64,000 bases of DNA, taken from contig OY979716.1 of the NCBI GenBank assembly GCA_963855995.1, positions 89,243,042 to 89,307,041 of the forward strand, in the 5' to 3' direction. Both the position numbers and the translations under genes were made by a program. This DNA comes from Muricea muricata (lineage: Eukaryota; Cnidaria; Anthozoa; Malacalcyonacea; Plexauridae). Positions 1 to 9,495 of this stretch are shown piece after piece (position 1 is the first letter of the stretch; each line of letters opens with the position of its first letter). A model generated the notes under the pieces. That model did no database searches and had not been told where the DNA came from. It saw only the letters and a list, made by a program, of their open reading frames with translations.

Positions 1-159
1 TATTTATTTTGGTGAAAAGTTATAATATATGTGACAAAAGAAACGTCAATAAATACACGTATATTAGTGAGAATATACTGTAGTTAATTATTGAAATAAT
101 GAAATTGACACAAGAATTCATAATCTTGAAATTTTCCACAACAACAAATATTCTCATAT

Positions 160-173
160 ATAGCTGTAGCTAT
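160..173. repeat. Short hairpin ATAGCT-GT-AGCTAT
   Basis: Six-base perfect inverted repeat with a 2-base centre; present in every unit at the same offset. Short enough to be chance in AT-rich DNA. Confidence 0.5.
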
Positions 174-254
174 CACATGTACACGCAGTAGAGCGGTGTG
201 GTGAATTTCGTATACTAGTTTTTCTAAATTTGAATATCAAATGGAAATCGAAGA

Positions 255-267
255 CCAGATGGCGCTG
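255..267 (+). promoter_or_regulatory. CTCF-like motif CCAGATGGCGCTG (one per unit)
   Basis: The 13 bases match the core of the CTCF/insulator-type consensus known in bilaterians (YAG-R/K-K-GGCGC). The motif is unchanged in all 27 copies, from 255-267 to 62968-62980, with 2,419-bp spacing; unit 3 has a substitution 11 bp upstream. Binding is inferred from the motif alone. A motif this short arises by chance, but tandem arrays with one CTCF site per repeat are known, for example the mammalian DXZ4 macrosatellite. Confidence 0.35.
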
Positions 268-612
268 TTTTCAGTTCTTCTCGCAAATCCCGCAAGATGA
301 ACAAGTGGATATCCTGTCATACCCGCGTTGCTTTGCAGAGTTTATTCTTCACTGAATATTTGAATGTCTATACATACGCTTATCGTACATGCATGCGTTT
401 TAGCGGGGAATGCATTATACATGCAATTAGCATATTAATCAGTGTTCATAATGACCGGCAACGTAAACGGGTCACCATTTAAAACTCTCAAAATTACACA
501 TCTGAGTTCTCTTCTACAAGGTTTGTTGACTAATATACTTAAACATTGATAAGTTATTCACCAAATTCTGGAATTTTAAATGGTTTGAAGTTTGCATACG
601 CTGAATAAGCGG

Positions 613-632
613 CGGATCACCACTGTGATCCG
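613..632. repeat. Perfect 8-bp hairpin CGGATCAC-CACT-GTGATCCG
   Basis: Eight-base stem with a 4-base loop, GC-richer than its surroundings and present in every unit at the same offset. It lies midway between the two direct AACGGGTCACCATT copies and shares their motif with one base changed. Confidence 0.7.
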
Positions 633-749
633 AGGAAATATGAAATAATACATTATTATGTAATATATTTTTTTTTGTTTGAACGGGTCACCATTGCACA
701 ATCGGCTCGTATTATGTTAGTTTCTAAAAAATTATGGAAGCGTCTACTT

Positions 750-759
750 TACCATGGTA
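750..759. repeat. 10-bp palindrome TACCATGGTA
   Basis: Perfect palindrome, conserved in all units. No assigned function. Confidence 0.5.
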
Positions 760-862
760 CTACGGTACAAACCTCAGATCTTATGTATTTAATGTGCGGC
801 CAATGTACTCTCTTCAGTTGTTTTGGCACTTGTATTAAACGGTGACCCGTTGTGGTGATGCG

Positions 863-876
863 TTAATTTAAATTAA
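863..876. repeat. 14-bp AT palindrome TTAATTTAAATTAA
   Basis: Perfect self-complementary run. In units 8 and 10 a T-to-A change at the second base (17616, 22454) breaks its outer part, leaving the inner ten bases palindromic. Confidence 0.6.
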
Positions 877-958
877 TTATTCAGAACTGTCTAACTGACA
901 CCACTGACACAGTGACAGAGGTGGTATACACAGTGCATTGCATGTTCATGTTTCACAA

Positions 959-973
959 ATACTTATTAAGTAT
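959..973. repeat. 15-bp palindrome ATACTTA-T-TAAGTAT
   Basis: Seven-base arms around one central base, conserved in all units. Function unknown. Confidence 0.5.
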
Positions 974-1185
974 ATAATTGTTAATTTAGTTGTTAATCGG
1001 CCTTTTAGACCGCTTTGGTTTGTTCGTCAAATACGCGCAGTCATATGAGTATAGATGAATATAATTATTTTTTAAGCAGTCCGTTTAACAGTCAGTTCAT
1101 ATTATATTGTACGCGTTTTATTGTCAACATATACATTGTCGATATAATTATATACAACGTGAAAGTACTTGGCTGTTTGATAGTT

Positions 1186-2017
1186 CTAATGTCTTAAACG
1201 CTGTCCTTTCCTCTTAATGATTTCTTCAACGCGATTTGGCATTGAGGCAATTGTGTTATTTGCTACTTCTATGGGTGAAGATTGAATTGTAGAGATAACT
1301 CTATATTTAATTTCTTCGCATGTTTCCTTCGTGGTTTACGATCGTATAGCTTGCTTACGCAATGCGTCTGAAACTAGTTTAATATTCTCAATGTGGTTTA
1401 GGTCGGGACTTCTCGGAGGTATTTTTAGAAGCTCACAGTTTGCCCGATCCATTGCTGCACAAGCCATTGCTGAATTCTGACTTGTATCTCCGTCTTGTAA
1501 CCATAATCGCATTTGCCTTTATCTGCAACGGCAAACATGCTTTCAAAGTTCTCGTCCGAATAAAATTGGAAAAGCAACGGCCATCTAACTTGTCATAAGC
1601 TAATTTGCATATGGCCACGCCCTTGTCATAACTTAGAGCTACCATCAGCTTTACCACTCGACCACCACTCTCAGTTCTTTGACCCTTCGCGGTACATCCT
1701 GGTGTTAGTCCTTCGCTTCTCTTGTCCCATACCCTGGCTTTGGGTGCAAAGGCTTGATCCAAGGGATTTCTCTTATACGCAAATCCCGTTCCGTCGAGGT
1801 AAAACACAATATCTTGAGTCCATACGTCGTGAGAATATTCTTTTTGCATTCTCCCTGTCAAAAATCTCCTCTTTTTCATGTCAGCTTTTGTTAACAGACC
1901 TTTTTTCCGAGCTTGTAGATAGTAATAGCCCTCTTTATTTAGGAAACGTTAAATTGTAATCTTTGAAATGTACATGTGTTGATATACGCAAGTGGGGTCA
2001 TTATCAGGCGTTCTGGA
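1186..2017 (-). pseudogene. Tc1/mariner-type DD34E transposase relic, unit 1 (reference description)
   Basis: Broken gene for a cut-and-paste DDE transposase, read right to left. Seen directly: from about 2017 to 1880 a frame resembling the end of the DNA-binding region (RFLNKEG, then YLQARKKGLL), with an in-frame TAA at 1949-1951. Next comes a 148-codon open stretch, 1879-1433, holding the first catalytic Asp in FYLDG (codon 1793-1795) and the RNase-H-fold core (RVWDKRSEGLTPGCTAKGQ, GGRVVKLMVALSYDKGV). The family-like frame is lost near 1548-1549 and resumes as FESMFAVADKGK. It shifts again near 1510-1511 and continues as RLWLQDGD, with the second Asp at 1492-1494, then PPRSPDLNHIEN with Glu at 1387-1389. 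Asp and Glu are separated by 34 residues. A TAA interrupts at 1336-1338, followed by a plausible C-terminus (SMPNRVEEIIKRKGQRLRH) and its stop at 1186-1188. About 277 codons survive; family members are usually around 330-350, so most of the N-terminal helix-turn-helix is missing or unrecognisable. Codon 68 of the open stretch is Arg here. I found no convincing terminal inverted repeats. Non-functional; superfamily call is secure, subfamily is not. Confidence 0.9.
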
Positions 2018-2090
2018 TTAAACGCCTTCAGCGTCATAACTTCCTACACCTACGGTACTTGTGCAGATTTATTGTTGAAATACAATCCCT

Positions 2091-2258
2091 TGCAAAATAA
2101 AACGTGCCATCCGGATTTTGTAAGGTTTATCCCCCTTCCCCCCATGCAATGTTGCGATTTGAAGTTGAAATTAAAAAGGAAGGCCTGAAACGGTGCTAAC
2201 AATCACTAAACAACATTGAGAAGGGTGCGGGAGCATGAAGTGTCTCGTTTATTTTGCA
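2091..2258. repeat. 168-bp segment bounded by 13/14-bp inverted repeats
   Basis: TGCAAAATAAAACG at 2091-2104 pairs with CGTTTATTTTGCA at 2246-2258, perfect apart from one extra A in the left arm. The segment could be a degraded miniature inverted-repeat element or simply a hairpin-prone sequence. In unit 4 it is missing completely, together with 7 bases on the left and 6 on the right. The short tetranucleotide ATAC lies at 2080-2083 and 2258-2261, near both deletion ends. Confidence 0.55.
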
Positions 2259-2281
2259 TACGATTGTCTAAAATAGGGACG

Positions 2282-2376
2282 TTTGGAATGCACACTTGGC
2301 GCATCTTAATTGTGTAAGATGCAAGTGTAAATTAAAAGTAATAAAACGAGTAAATTTTATTGAGAATCATTCCAAA
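2282..2376. repeat. Nested multi-stem inverted-repeat region
   Basis: An outer 9-bp pair, TTTGGAATG (2282-2290) with CATTCCAAA (2368-2376), encloses two hairpins. The first has arms ACACTT (2292-2297) with AAGTGT (2323-2328) and GCATCTTA (2301-2308) with TAAGATGC (2315-2322). The second pairs AATAAAA (2340-2346) with TTTTATT (2355-2361). The layout could fold as a three-way junction in RNA or single-stranded DNA. No known RNA family is recognised. Confidence 0.5.
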
Positions 2377-2419
2377 ATGTGAACACACATGGTTTGAAGA
2401 GTAACACCTATGTATTTTA

Positions 2420-4838
2420 TATTTATTTTGGTGAAAAGTTATAATATATGTGACAAAAGAAACGTCAATAAATACACGTATATTAGTGAGAATATACTGT
2501 AGTTAATTATTGAAATAATGAAATTGACACAAGAATTCATAATCTTGAAATTTTCCACAACAACAAATATTCTCATATATAGCTGTAGCTATCACATGTA
2601 CACGCAGTAGAGCGGTGTGGTGAATTTCGTATACTAGTTTTTCTAAATTTGAATATCAAATGGAAATCGAAGACCAGATGGCGCTGTTTTCAGTTCTTCT
2701 CGCAAATCCCGCAAGATGAACAAGTGGATATCCTGTCATACCCGCGTTGCTTTGCAGAGTTTATTCTTCACTGAATATTTGAATGTCTATACATACGCTT
2801 ATCGTACATGCATGCGTTTTAGCGGGGAATGCATTATACATGCAATTAGCATATTAATCAGTGTTCATAATGACCGGCAACGTAAACGGGTCACCATTTA
2901 AAACTCTCAAAATTACACATCTGAGTTCTCTTCTACAAGGTTTGTTGACTAATATACTTAAACATTGATAAGTTATTCACCAAATTCTGGAATTTTAAAT
3001 GGTTTGAAGTTTGCATACGCTGAATAAGCGGCGGATCACCACTGTGATCCGAGGAAATATGAAATAATACATTATTATGTAATATATTTTTTTTTGTTTG
3101 AACGGGTCACCATTGCACAATCGGCTCGTATTATGTTAGTTTCTAAAAAATTATGGAAGCGTCTACTTTACCATGGTACTACGGTACAAACCTCAGATCT
3201 TATGTATTTAATGTGCGGCCAATGTACTCTCTTCAGTTGTTTTGGCACTTGTATTAAACGGTGACCCGTTGTGGTGATGCGTTAATTTAAATTAATTATT
3301 CAGAACTGTCTAACTGACACCACTGACACAGTGACAGAGGTGGTATACACAGTGCATTGCATGTTCATGTTTCACAAATACTTATTAAGTATATAATTGT
3401 TAATTTAGTTGTTAATCGGCCTTTTAGACCGCTTTGGTTTGTTCGTCAAATACGCGCAGTCATATGAGTATAGATGAATATAATTATTTTTTAAGCAGTC
3501 CGTTTAACAGTCAGTTCATATTATATTGTACGCGTTTTATTGTCAACATATACATTGTCGATATAATTATATACAACGTGAAAGTACTTGGCTGTTTGAT
3601 AGTTCTAATGTCTTAAACGCTGTCCTTTCCTCTTAATGATTTCTTCAACGCGATTTGGCATTGAGGCAATTGTGTTATTTGCTACTTCTATGGGTGAAGA
3701 TTGAATTGTAGAGATAACTCTATATTTAATTTCTTCGCATGTTTCCTTCGTGGTTTACGATCGTATAGCTTGCTTACGCAATGCGTCTGAAACTAGTTTA
3801 ATATTCTCAATGTGGTTTAGGTCGGGACTTCTCGGAGGTATTTTTAGAAGCTCACAGTTTGCCCGATCCATTGCTGCACAAGCCATTGCTGAATTCTGAC
3901 TTGTATCTCCGTCTTGTAACCATAATCGCATTTGCCTTTATCTGCAACGGCAAACATGCTTTCAAAGTTCTCGTCCGAATAAAATTGGAAAAGCAACGGC
4001 CATCTAACTTGTCATAAGCTAATTTGCATATGGCCACGCCCTTGTCATAACTTAGAGCTACCATCAGCTTTACCACTCGACCACCACTCTCAGTTCTTTG
4101 ACCCTTCGCGGTACATCCTGGTGTTAGTCCTTCGCTTCTCTTGTCCCATACCCTGGCTTTGGGTGCAAAGGCTTGATCCAAGGGATTTCTCTTATACGCA
4201 AATCCCGTTCCGTCGAGGTAAAACACAATATCTTGAGTCCATACGTCGTGAGAATATTCTTTTTGCATTCTCCCTGTCAAAAATCTCCTCTTTTTCATGT
4301 CAGCTTTTGTTAACAGACCTTTTTTCCGAGCTTGTAGATAGTAATAGCCCTCTTTATTTAGGAAACGTTAAATTGTAATCTTTGAAATGTACATGTGTTG
4401 ATATACGCAAGTGGGGTCATTATCAGGCGTTCTGGATTAAACGCCTTCAGCGTCATAACTTCCTACACCTACGGTACTTGTGCAGATTTATTGTTGAAAT
4501 ACAATCCCTTGCAAAATAAAACGTGCCATCCGGATTTTGTAAGGTTTATCCCCCTTCCCCCCATGCAATGTTGCGATTTGAAGTTGAAATTAAAAAGGAA
4601 GGCCTGAAACGGTGCTAACAATCACTAAACAACATTGAGAAGGGTGCGGGAGCATGAAGTGTCTCGTTTATTTTGCATACGATTGTCTAAAATAGGGACG
4701 TTTGGAATGCACACTTGGCGCATCTTAATTGTGTAAGATGCAAGTGTAAATTAAAAGTAATAAAACGAGTAAATTTTATTGAGAATCATTCCAAAATGTG
4801 AACACACATGGTTTGAAGAGTAACACCTATGTATTTTA
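2420..4838 (+). repeat. Repeat unit 2
   Basis: Full length. It carries the minority C at 4096 (offset 1677), like unit 1, and I see no difference from unit 1. Confidence 0.97.
3605..4436 (-). pseudogene. Tc1/mariner-type transposase relic, unit 2
   Basis: Same structure and lesions as the unit 1 copy. Catalytic codons at 4212 (Asp), 3911 (Asp), 3806 (Glu). Arg allele at residue 68 of the open stretch. Confidence 0.88.
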
Positions 4839-7257
4839 TATTTATTTTGGTGAAAAGTTATAATATATGTGACAAAAGAAACGTCAATAAATACACGTAT
4901 ATTAGTGAGAATATACTGTAGTTAATTATTGAAATAATGAAATTGACACAAGAATTCATAATCTTGAAATTTTCCACAACAACAAATATTCTCATATATA
5001 GCTGTAGCTATCACATGTACACGCAGTAGAGCGGTGTGGTGAATTTCGTATACTAGTTTTTCTAAATTTGAATATCAAATGCAAATCGAAGACCAGATGG
5101 CGCTGTTTTCAGTTCTTCTCGCAAATCCCGCAAGATGAACAAGTGGATATCCTGTCATACCCGCGTTGCTTTGCAGAGTTTATTCTTCACTGAATATTTG
5201 AATGTCTATACATACGCTTATCGTACATGCATGCGTTTTAGCGGGGAATGCATTATACATGCAATTAGCATATTAATCAGTGTTCATAATGACCGGCAAC
5301 GTAAACGGGTCACCATTTAAAACTCTCAAAATTACACATCTGAGTTCTCTTCTACAAGGTTTGTTGACTAATATACTTAAACATTGATAAGTTATTCACC
5401 AAATTCTGGAATTTTAAATGGTTTGAAGTTTGCATACGCTGAATAAGCGGCGGATCACCACTGTGATCCGAGGAAATATGAAATAATACATTATTATGTA
5501 ATATATTTTTTTTTGTTTGAACGGGTCACCATTGCACAATCGGCTCGTATTATGTTAGTTTCTAAAAAATTATGGAAGCGTCTACTTTACCATGGTACTA
5601 CGGTACAAACCTCAGATCTTATGTATTTAATGTGCGGCCAATGTACTCTCTTCAGTTGTTTTGGCACTTGTATTAAACGGTGACCCGTTGTGGTGATGCG
5701 TTAATTTAAATTAATTATTCAGAACTGTCTAACTGACACCACTGACACAGTGACAGAGGTGGTATACACAGTGCATTGCATGTTCATGTTTCACAAATAC
5801 TTATTAAGTATATAATTGTTAATTTAGTTGTTAATCGGCCTTTTAGACCGCTTTGGTTTGTTCGTCAAATACGCGCAGTCATATGAGTATAGATGAATAT
5901 AATTATTTTTTAAGCAGTCCGTTTAACAGTCAGTTCATATTATATTGTACGCGTTTTATTGTCAACATATACATTGTCGATATAATTATATACAACGTGA
6001 AAGTACTTGGCTGTTTGATAGTTCTAATGTCTTAAACGCTGTCCTTTCCTCTTAATGATTTCTTCAACGCGATTTGGCATTGAGGCAATTGTGTTATTTG
6101 CTACTTCTATGGGTGAAGATTGAATTGTAGAGATAACTCTATATTTAATTTCTTCGCATGTTTCCTTCGTGGTTTACGATCGTATAGCTTGCTTACGCAA
6201 TGCGTCTGAAACTAGTTTAATATTCTCAATGTGGTTTAGGTCGGGACTTCTCGGAGGTATTTTTAGAAGCTCACAGTTTGCCCGATCCATTGCTGCACAA
6301 GCCATTGCTGAATTCTGACTTGTATCTCCGTCTTGTAACCATAATCGCATTTGCCTTTATCTGCAACGGCAAACATGCTTTCAAAGTTCTCGTCCGAATA
6401 AAATTGGAAAAGCAACGGCCATCTAACTTGTCATAAGCTAATTTGCATATGGCCACGCCCTTGTCATAACTTAGAGCTACCATCAGCTTTACCACTCGAC
6501 CACCACTCTCAGTTTTTTGACCCTTCGCGGTACATCCTGGTGTTAGTCCTTCGCTTCTCTTGTCCCATACCCTGGCTTTGGGTGCAAAGGCTTGATCCAA
6601 GGGATTTCTCTTATACGCAAATCCCGTTCCGTCGAGGTAAAACACAATATCTTGAGTCCATACGTCGTGAGAATATTCTTTTTGCATTCTCCCTGTCAAA
6701 AATCTCCTCTTTTTCATGTCAGCTTTTGTTAACAGACCTTTTTTCCGAGCTTGTAGATAGTAATAGCCCTCTTTATTTAGGAAACGTTAAATTGTAATCT
6801 TTGAAATGTACATGTGTTGATATACGCAAGTGGGGTCATTATCAGGCGTTCTGGATTAAACGCCTTCAGCGTCATAACTTCCTACACCTACGGTACTTGT
6901 GCAGATTTATTGTTGAAATACAATCCCTTGCAAAATAAAACGTGCCATCCGGATTTTGTAAGGTTTATCCCCCTTCCCCCCATGCAATGTTGCGATTTGA
7001 AGTTGAAATTAAAAAGGAAGGCCTGAAACGGTGCTAACAATCACTAAACAACATTGAGAAGGGTGCGGGAGCATGAAGTGTCTCGTTTATTTTGCATACG
7101 ATTGTCTAAAATAGGGACGTTTGGAATGCACACTTGGCGCATCTTAATTGTGTAAGATGCAAGTGTAAATTAAAAGTAATAAAACGAGTAAATTTTATTG
7201 AGAATCATTCCAAAATGTGAACACACATGGTTTGAAGAGTAACACCTATGTATTTTA
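4839..7257 (+). repeat. Repeat unit 3
   Basis: Full length. Private G-to-C change at 5082 (offset 244), 11 bp upstream of the CTCF-like motif. Majority T at offset 1677. Confidence 0.97.
6024..6855 (-). pseudogene. Tc1/mariner-type transposase relic, unit 3
   Basis: Same lesions. Catalytic codons at 6631, 6330, 6225. Lys allele at residue 68 (T at 6515). Confidence 0.88.
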
Positions 7258-8442
7258 TATTTATTTTGGTGAAAAGTTATAATATATGTGACAAAAGAAA
7301 CGTCAATAAATACACGTATATTAGTGAGAATATACTGTAGTTAATTATTGAAATAATGAAATTGACACAAGAATTCATAATCTTGAAATTTTCCACAACA
7401 ACAAATATTCTCATATATAGCTGTAGCTATCACATGTACACGCAGTAGAGCGGTGTGGTGAATTTCGTATACTAGTTTTTCTAAATTTGAATATCAAATG
7501 GAAATCGAAGACCAGATGGCGCTGTTTTCAGTTCTTCTCGCAAATCCCGCAAGATGAACAAGTGGATATCCTGTCATACCCGCGTTGCTTTGCAGAGTTT
7601 ATTCTTCACTGAATATTTGAATGTCTATACATACGCTTATCGTACATGCATGCGTTTTAGCGGGGAATGCATTATACATGCAATTAGCATATTAATCAGT
7701 GTTCATAATGACCGGCAACGTAAACGGGTCACCATTTAAAACTCTCAAAATTACACATCTGAGTTCTCTTCTACAAGGTTTGTTGACTAATATACTTAAA
7801 CATTGATAAGTTATTCACCAAATTTTGGAATTTTAAATGGTTTGAAGTTTGCATACGCTGAATAAGCGGCGGATCACCACTGTGATCCGAGGAAATATGA
7901 AATAATACATTATTATGTAATATATTTTTTTTTGTTTGAACGGGTCACCATTGCACAATCGGCTCGTATTATGTTAGTTTCTAAAAAATTATGGAAGCGT
8001 CTACTTTACCATGGTACTACGGTACAAACCTCAGATCTTATGTATTTAATGTGCGGCCAATGTACTCTCTTCAGTTGTTTTGGCACTTGTATTAAACGGT
8101 GACCCGTTGTGGTGATGCGTTAATTTAAATTAATTATTCAGAACTGTCTAACTGACACCACTGACACAGTGACAGAGGTGGTATACACAGTGCATTGCAT
8201 GTTCATGTTTCACAAATACTTATTAAGTATATAATTGTTAATTTAGTTGTTAATCGGCCTTTTAGACCGCTTTGGTTTGTTCGTCAAATACGCGCAGTCA
8301 TATGAGTATAGATGAATATAATTATTTTTTAAGCAGTCCGTTTAACAGTCAGTTCATATTATATTGTACGCGTTTTATTGTCAACATATACATTGTCGAT
8401 ATAATTATATACAACGTGAAAGTACTTGGCTGTTTGATAGTT

Positions 8443-9274
8443 CTAATGTCTTAAACGCTGTCCTTTCCTCTTAATGATTTCTTCAACGCGATTTGGCATT
8501 GAGGCAATTGTGTTATTTGCTACTTCTATGGGTGAAGATTGAATTGTAGAGATAACTCTATATTTAATTTCTTCGCATGTTTCCTTCGTGGTTTACGATC
8601 GTATAGCTTGCTTACGCAATGCGTCTGAAACTAGTTTAATATTCTCAATGTGGTTTAGGTCGGGACTTCTCGGAGGTATTTTTAGAAGCTCACAGTTTGC
8701 CCGATCCATTGCTGCACAAGCCATTGCTGAATTCTGACTTGTATCTCCGTCTTGTAACCATAATCGCATTTGCCTTTATCTGCAACGGCAAACATGCTTT
8801 CAAAGTTCTCGTCCGAATAAAATTGGAAAAGCAACGGCCATCTAACTTGTCATAAGCTAATTTGCATATGGCCACGCCCTTGTCATAACTTAGAGCTACC
8901 ATCAGCTTTACCACTCGACCACCACTCTCAGTTTTTTGACCCTTCGCGGTACATCCTGGTGTTAGTCCTTCGCTTCTCTTGTCCCATACCCTGGCTTTGG
9001 GTGCAAAGGCTTGATCCAAGGGATTTCTCTTATACGCAAATCCCGTTCCGTCGAGGTAAAACACAATATCTTGAGTCCATACGTCGTGAGAATATTCTTT
9101 TTGCATTCTCCCTGTCAAAAATCTCCTCTTTTTCATGTCAGCTTTTGTTAACAGACCTTTTTTCCGAGCTTGTAGATAGTAATAGCCCTCTTTATTTAGG
9201 AAACGTTAAATTGTAATCTTTGAAATGTACATGTGTTGATATACGCAAGTGGGGTCATTATCAGGCGTTCTGGA
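8443..9274 (-). pseudogene. Tc1/mariner-type transposase relic, unit 4
   Basis: Same lesions, Lys allele. Catalytic codons at 9050, 8749, 8644. The 181-bp deletion of this unit lies just beyond the recognisable N-terminal end and does not touch the relic. Confidence 0.88.
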
Positions 9275-9339
9275 TTAAACGCCTTCAGCGTCATAACTTC
9301 CTACACCTACGGTACTTGTGCAGATTTATTGTTGAAATA

Positions 9340-9341
9340 CT
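9340..9341. other. Junction of the 181-bp deletion in unit 4
   Basis: Bases equal to offset 2083 and offset 2265 are directly joined (GAAATAC followed by TGTCTAAA). There is no microhomology exactly at the breakpoints. This is the only length difference between complete units in the window. Confidence 0.95.
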
Positions 9342-9495
9342 GTCTAAAATAGGGACGTTTGGAATGCACACTTGGCGCATCTTAATTGTGTAAGATGCAA
9401 GTGTAAATTAAAAGTAATAAAACGAGTAAATTTTATTGAGAATCATTCCAAAATGTGAACACACATGGTTTGAAGAGTAACACCTATGTATTTTA

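Larger units (their letters stand above)
466..851. repeat. Cluster of CGG[G/A]TCAC motifs with direct and inverted 11-14-bp repeats
   Basis: AACGGGTCACCATT occurs twice in direct orientation (466-479 and 682-695), and its first 11 bases occur inverted at 841-851 (GGTGACCCGTT). The related CGGATCAC appears at 613-620 and, inverted, at 625-632. That makes five related motifs within about 390 bp, repeated in each unit. These could be remnants of terminal inverted repeats of a small element (for example 682-851) or a binding-site cluster. No target-site duplication is evident next to 682 or 851. Confidence 0.55.
1..1185. other. Unit region without a recognised gene (offset 1-1185)
   Basis: This half of the unit, repeated in every copy, has no gene I can support. 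It is AT-rich. Two open stretches of about 60 codons (297-482 and 1015-1197, plus strand) have no recognisable domain, and their perfect conservation only mirrors conservation of the whole unit. Structural features inside it (CTCF-like motif, CGG[G/A]TCAC cluster, hairpins) are listed separately. I see no tRNA, 5S rRNA, snRNA or histone sequence. Confidence 0.7.
1..2419 (+). repeat. Repeat unit 1 (reference copy)
   Basis: Used as the coordinate reference; feature positions given as 'offset' refer to this copy. Alleles: 559C, 568C, 864T, 1405G, 1677C, 1762A. The C at 1677 is the minority allele, shared with units 2, 9, 11, 13 and 14. Confidence 0.97.
2018..2419. other. Unit region beyond the transposase N-terminus (offset 2018-2419)
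   Basis: Lies upstream of the relic on its own strand. I see no coding sequence. It probably once held the missing N-terminus and 5' end of the transposon, but neither is recognisable. It contains a pyrimidine stretch at 2131-2143 (C5-TT-C6), an inverted-repeat-bounded segment and a multi-stem region, listed separately. In unit 4, 181 bp of it are absent. Confidence 0.6.
7258..9495 (+). repeat. Repeat unit 4, short (181-bp deletion)
   Basis: 2,238 bp long. Bases equivalent to offsets 2084-2264 are missing at the 9340/9341 junction. It also has T at 7825 (offset 568), shared only with unit 6. The rest, including the transposase relic, is present. Confidence 0.97.

Noticed and set aside
241-300. 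19-codon open stretch starting at ATG 241 with a fair start context
   Set aside because: Too short, no homology recognised, and it overlaps the CTCF-like motif.
297-482. 61-codon plus-strand open stretch present in all units
   Set aside because: No recognisable domain, and its perfect repetition is explained by the identity of the whole unit.
1015-1197. 60-codon plus-strand open stretch present in all units
   Set aside because: Begins at a TTG codon, has no recognisable domain, and overlaps the 3' end of the transposase relic by a few codons.
1433-1879. The 148-codon minus-strand open stretch as a functional or domesticated protein
   Set aside because: It starts inside a family-like sequence that continues upstream in the same frame and ends at a frameshift before the second catalytic Asp. 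Conservation between copies equals that of surrounding non-coding DNA, so it gives no sign of selection.
2131-2143. G-quadruplex on the minus strand
   Set aside because: Only two G tracts are present (six and five bases), not the four needed for a simple intramolecular quadruplex.
1702-2188. Plus-strand open stretches of 85 and 70 codons
   Set aside because: The first (1702-1959) is entirely antisense to the transposase relic. The second (1976-2188) is partly antisense and has no domain. A base change at offset 1762 alters a residue here but is silent in the transposase frame, fitting a shadow frame.
1001-2290. Terminal inverted repeats of the Tc1-like element
   Set aside because: The only match seen between the two sides of the relic was about 8 bases (GTCTAAAA, offset 2266-2273 against the reverse strand near 1003-1010), which diverges at once and has no flanking TA pattern.
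1-2419. Tandem rDNA, 5S or histone-type repeat
   Set aside because: No rRNA, tRNA, snRNA or histone sequence is recognisable in the unit.
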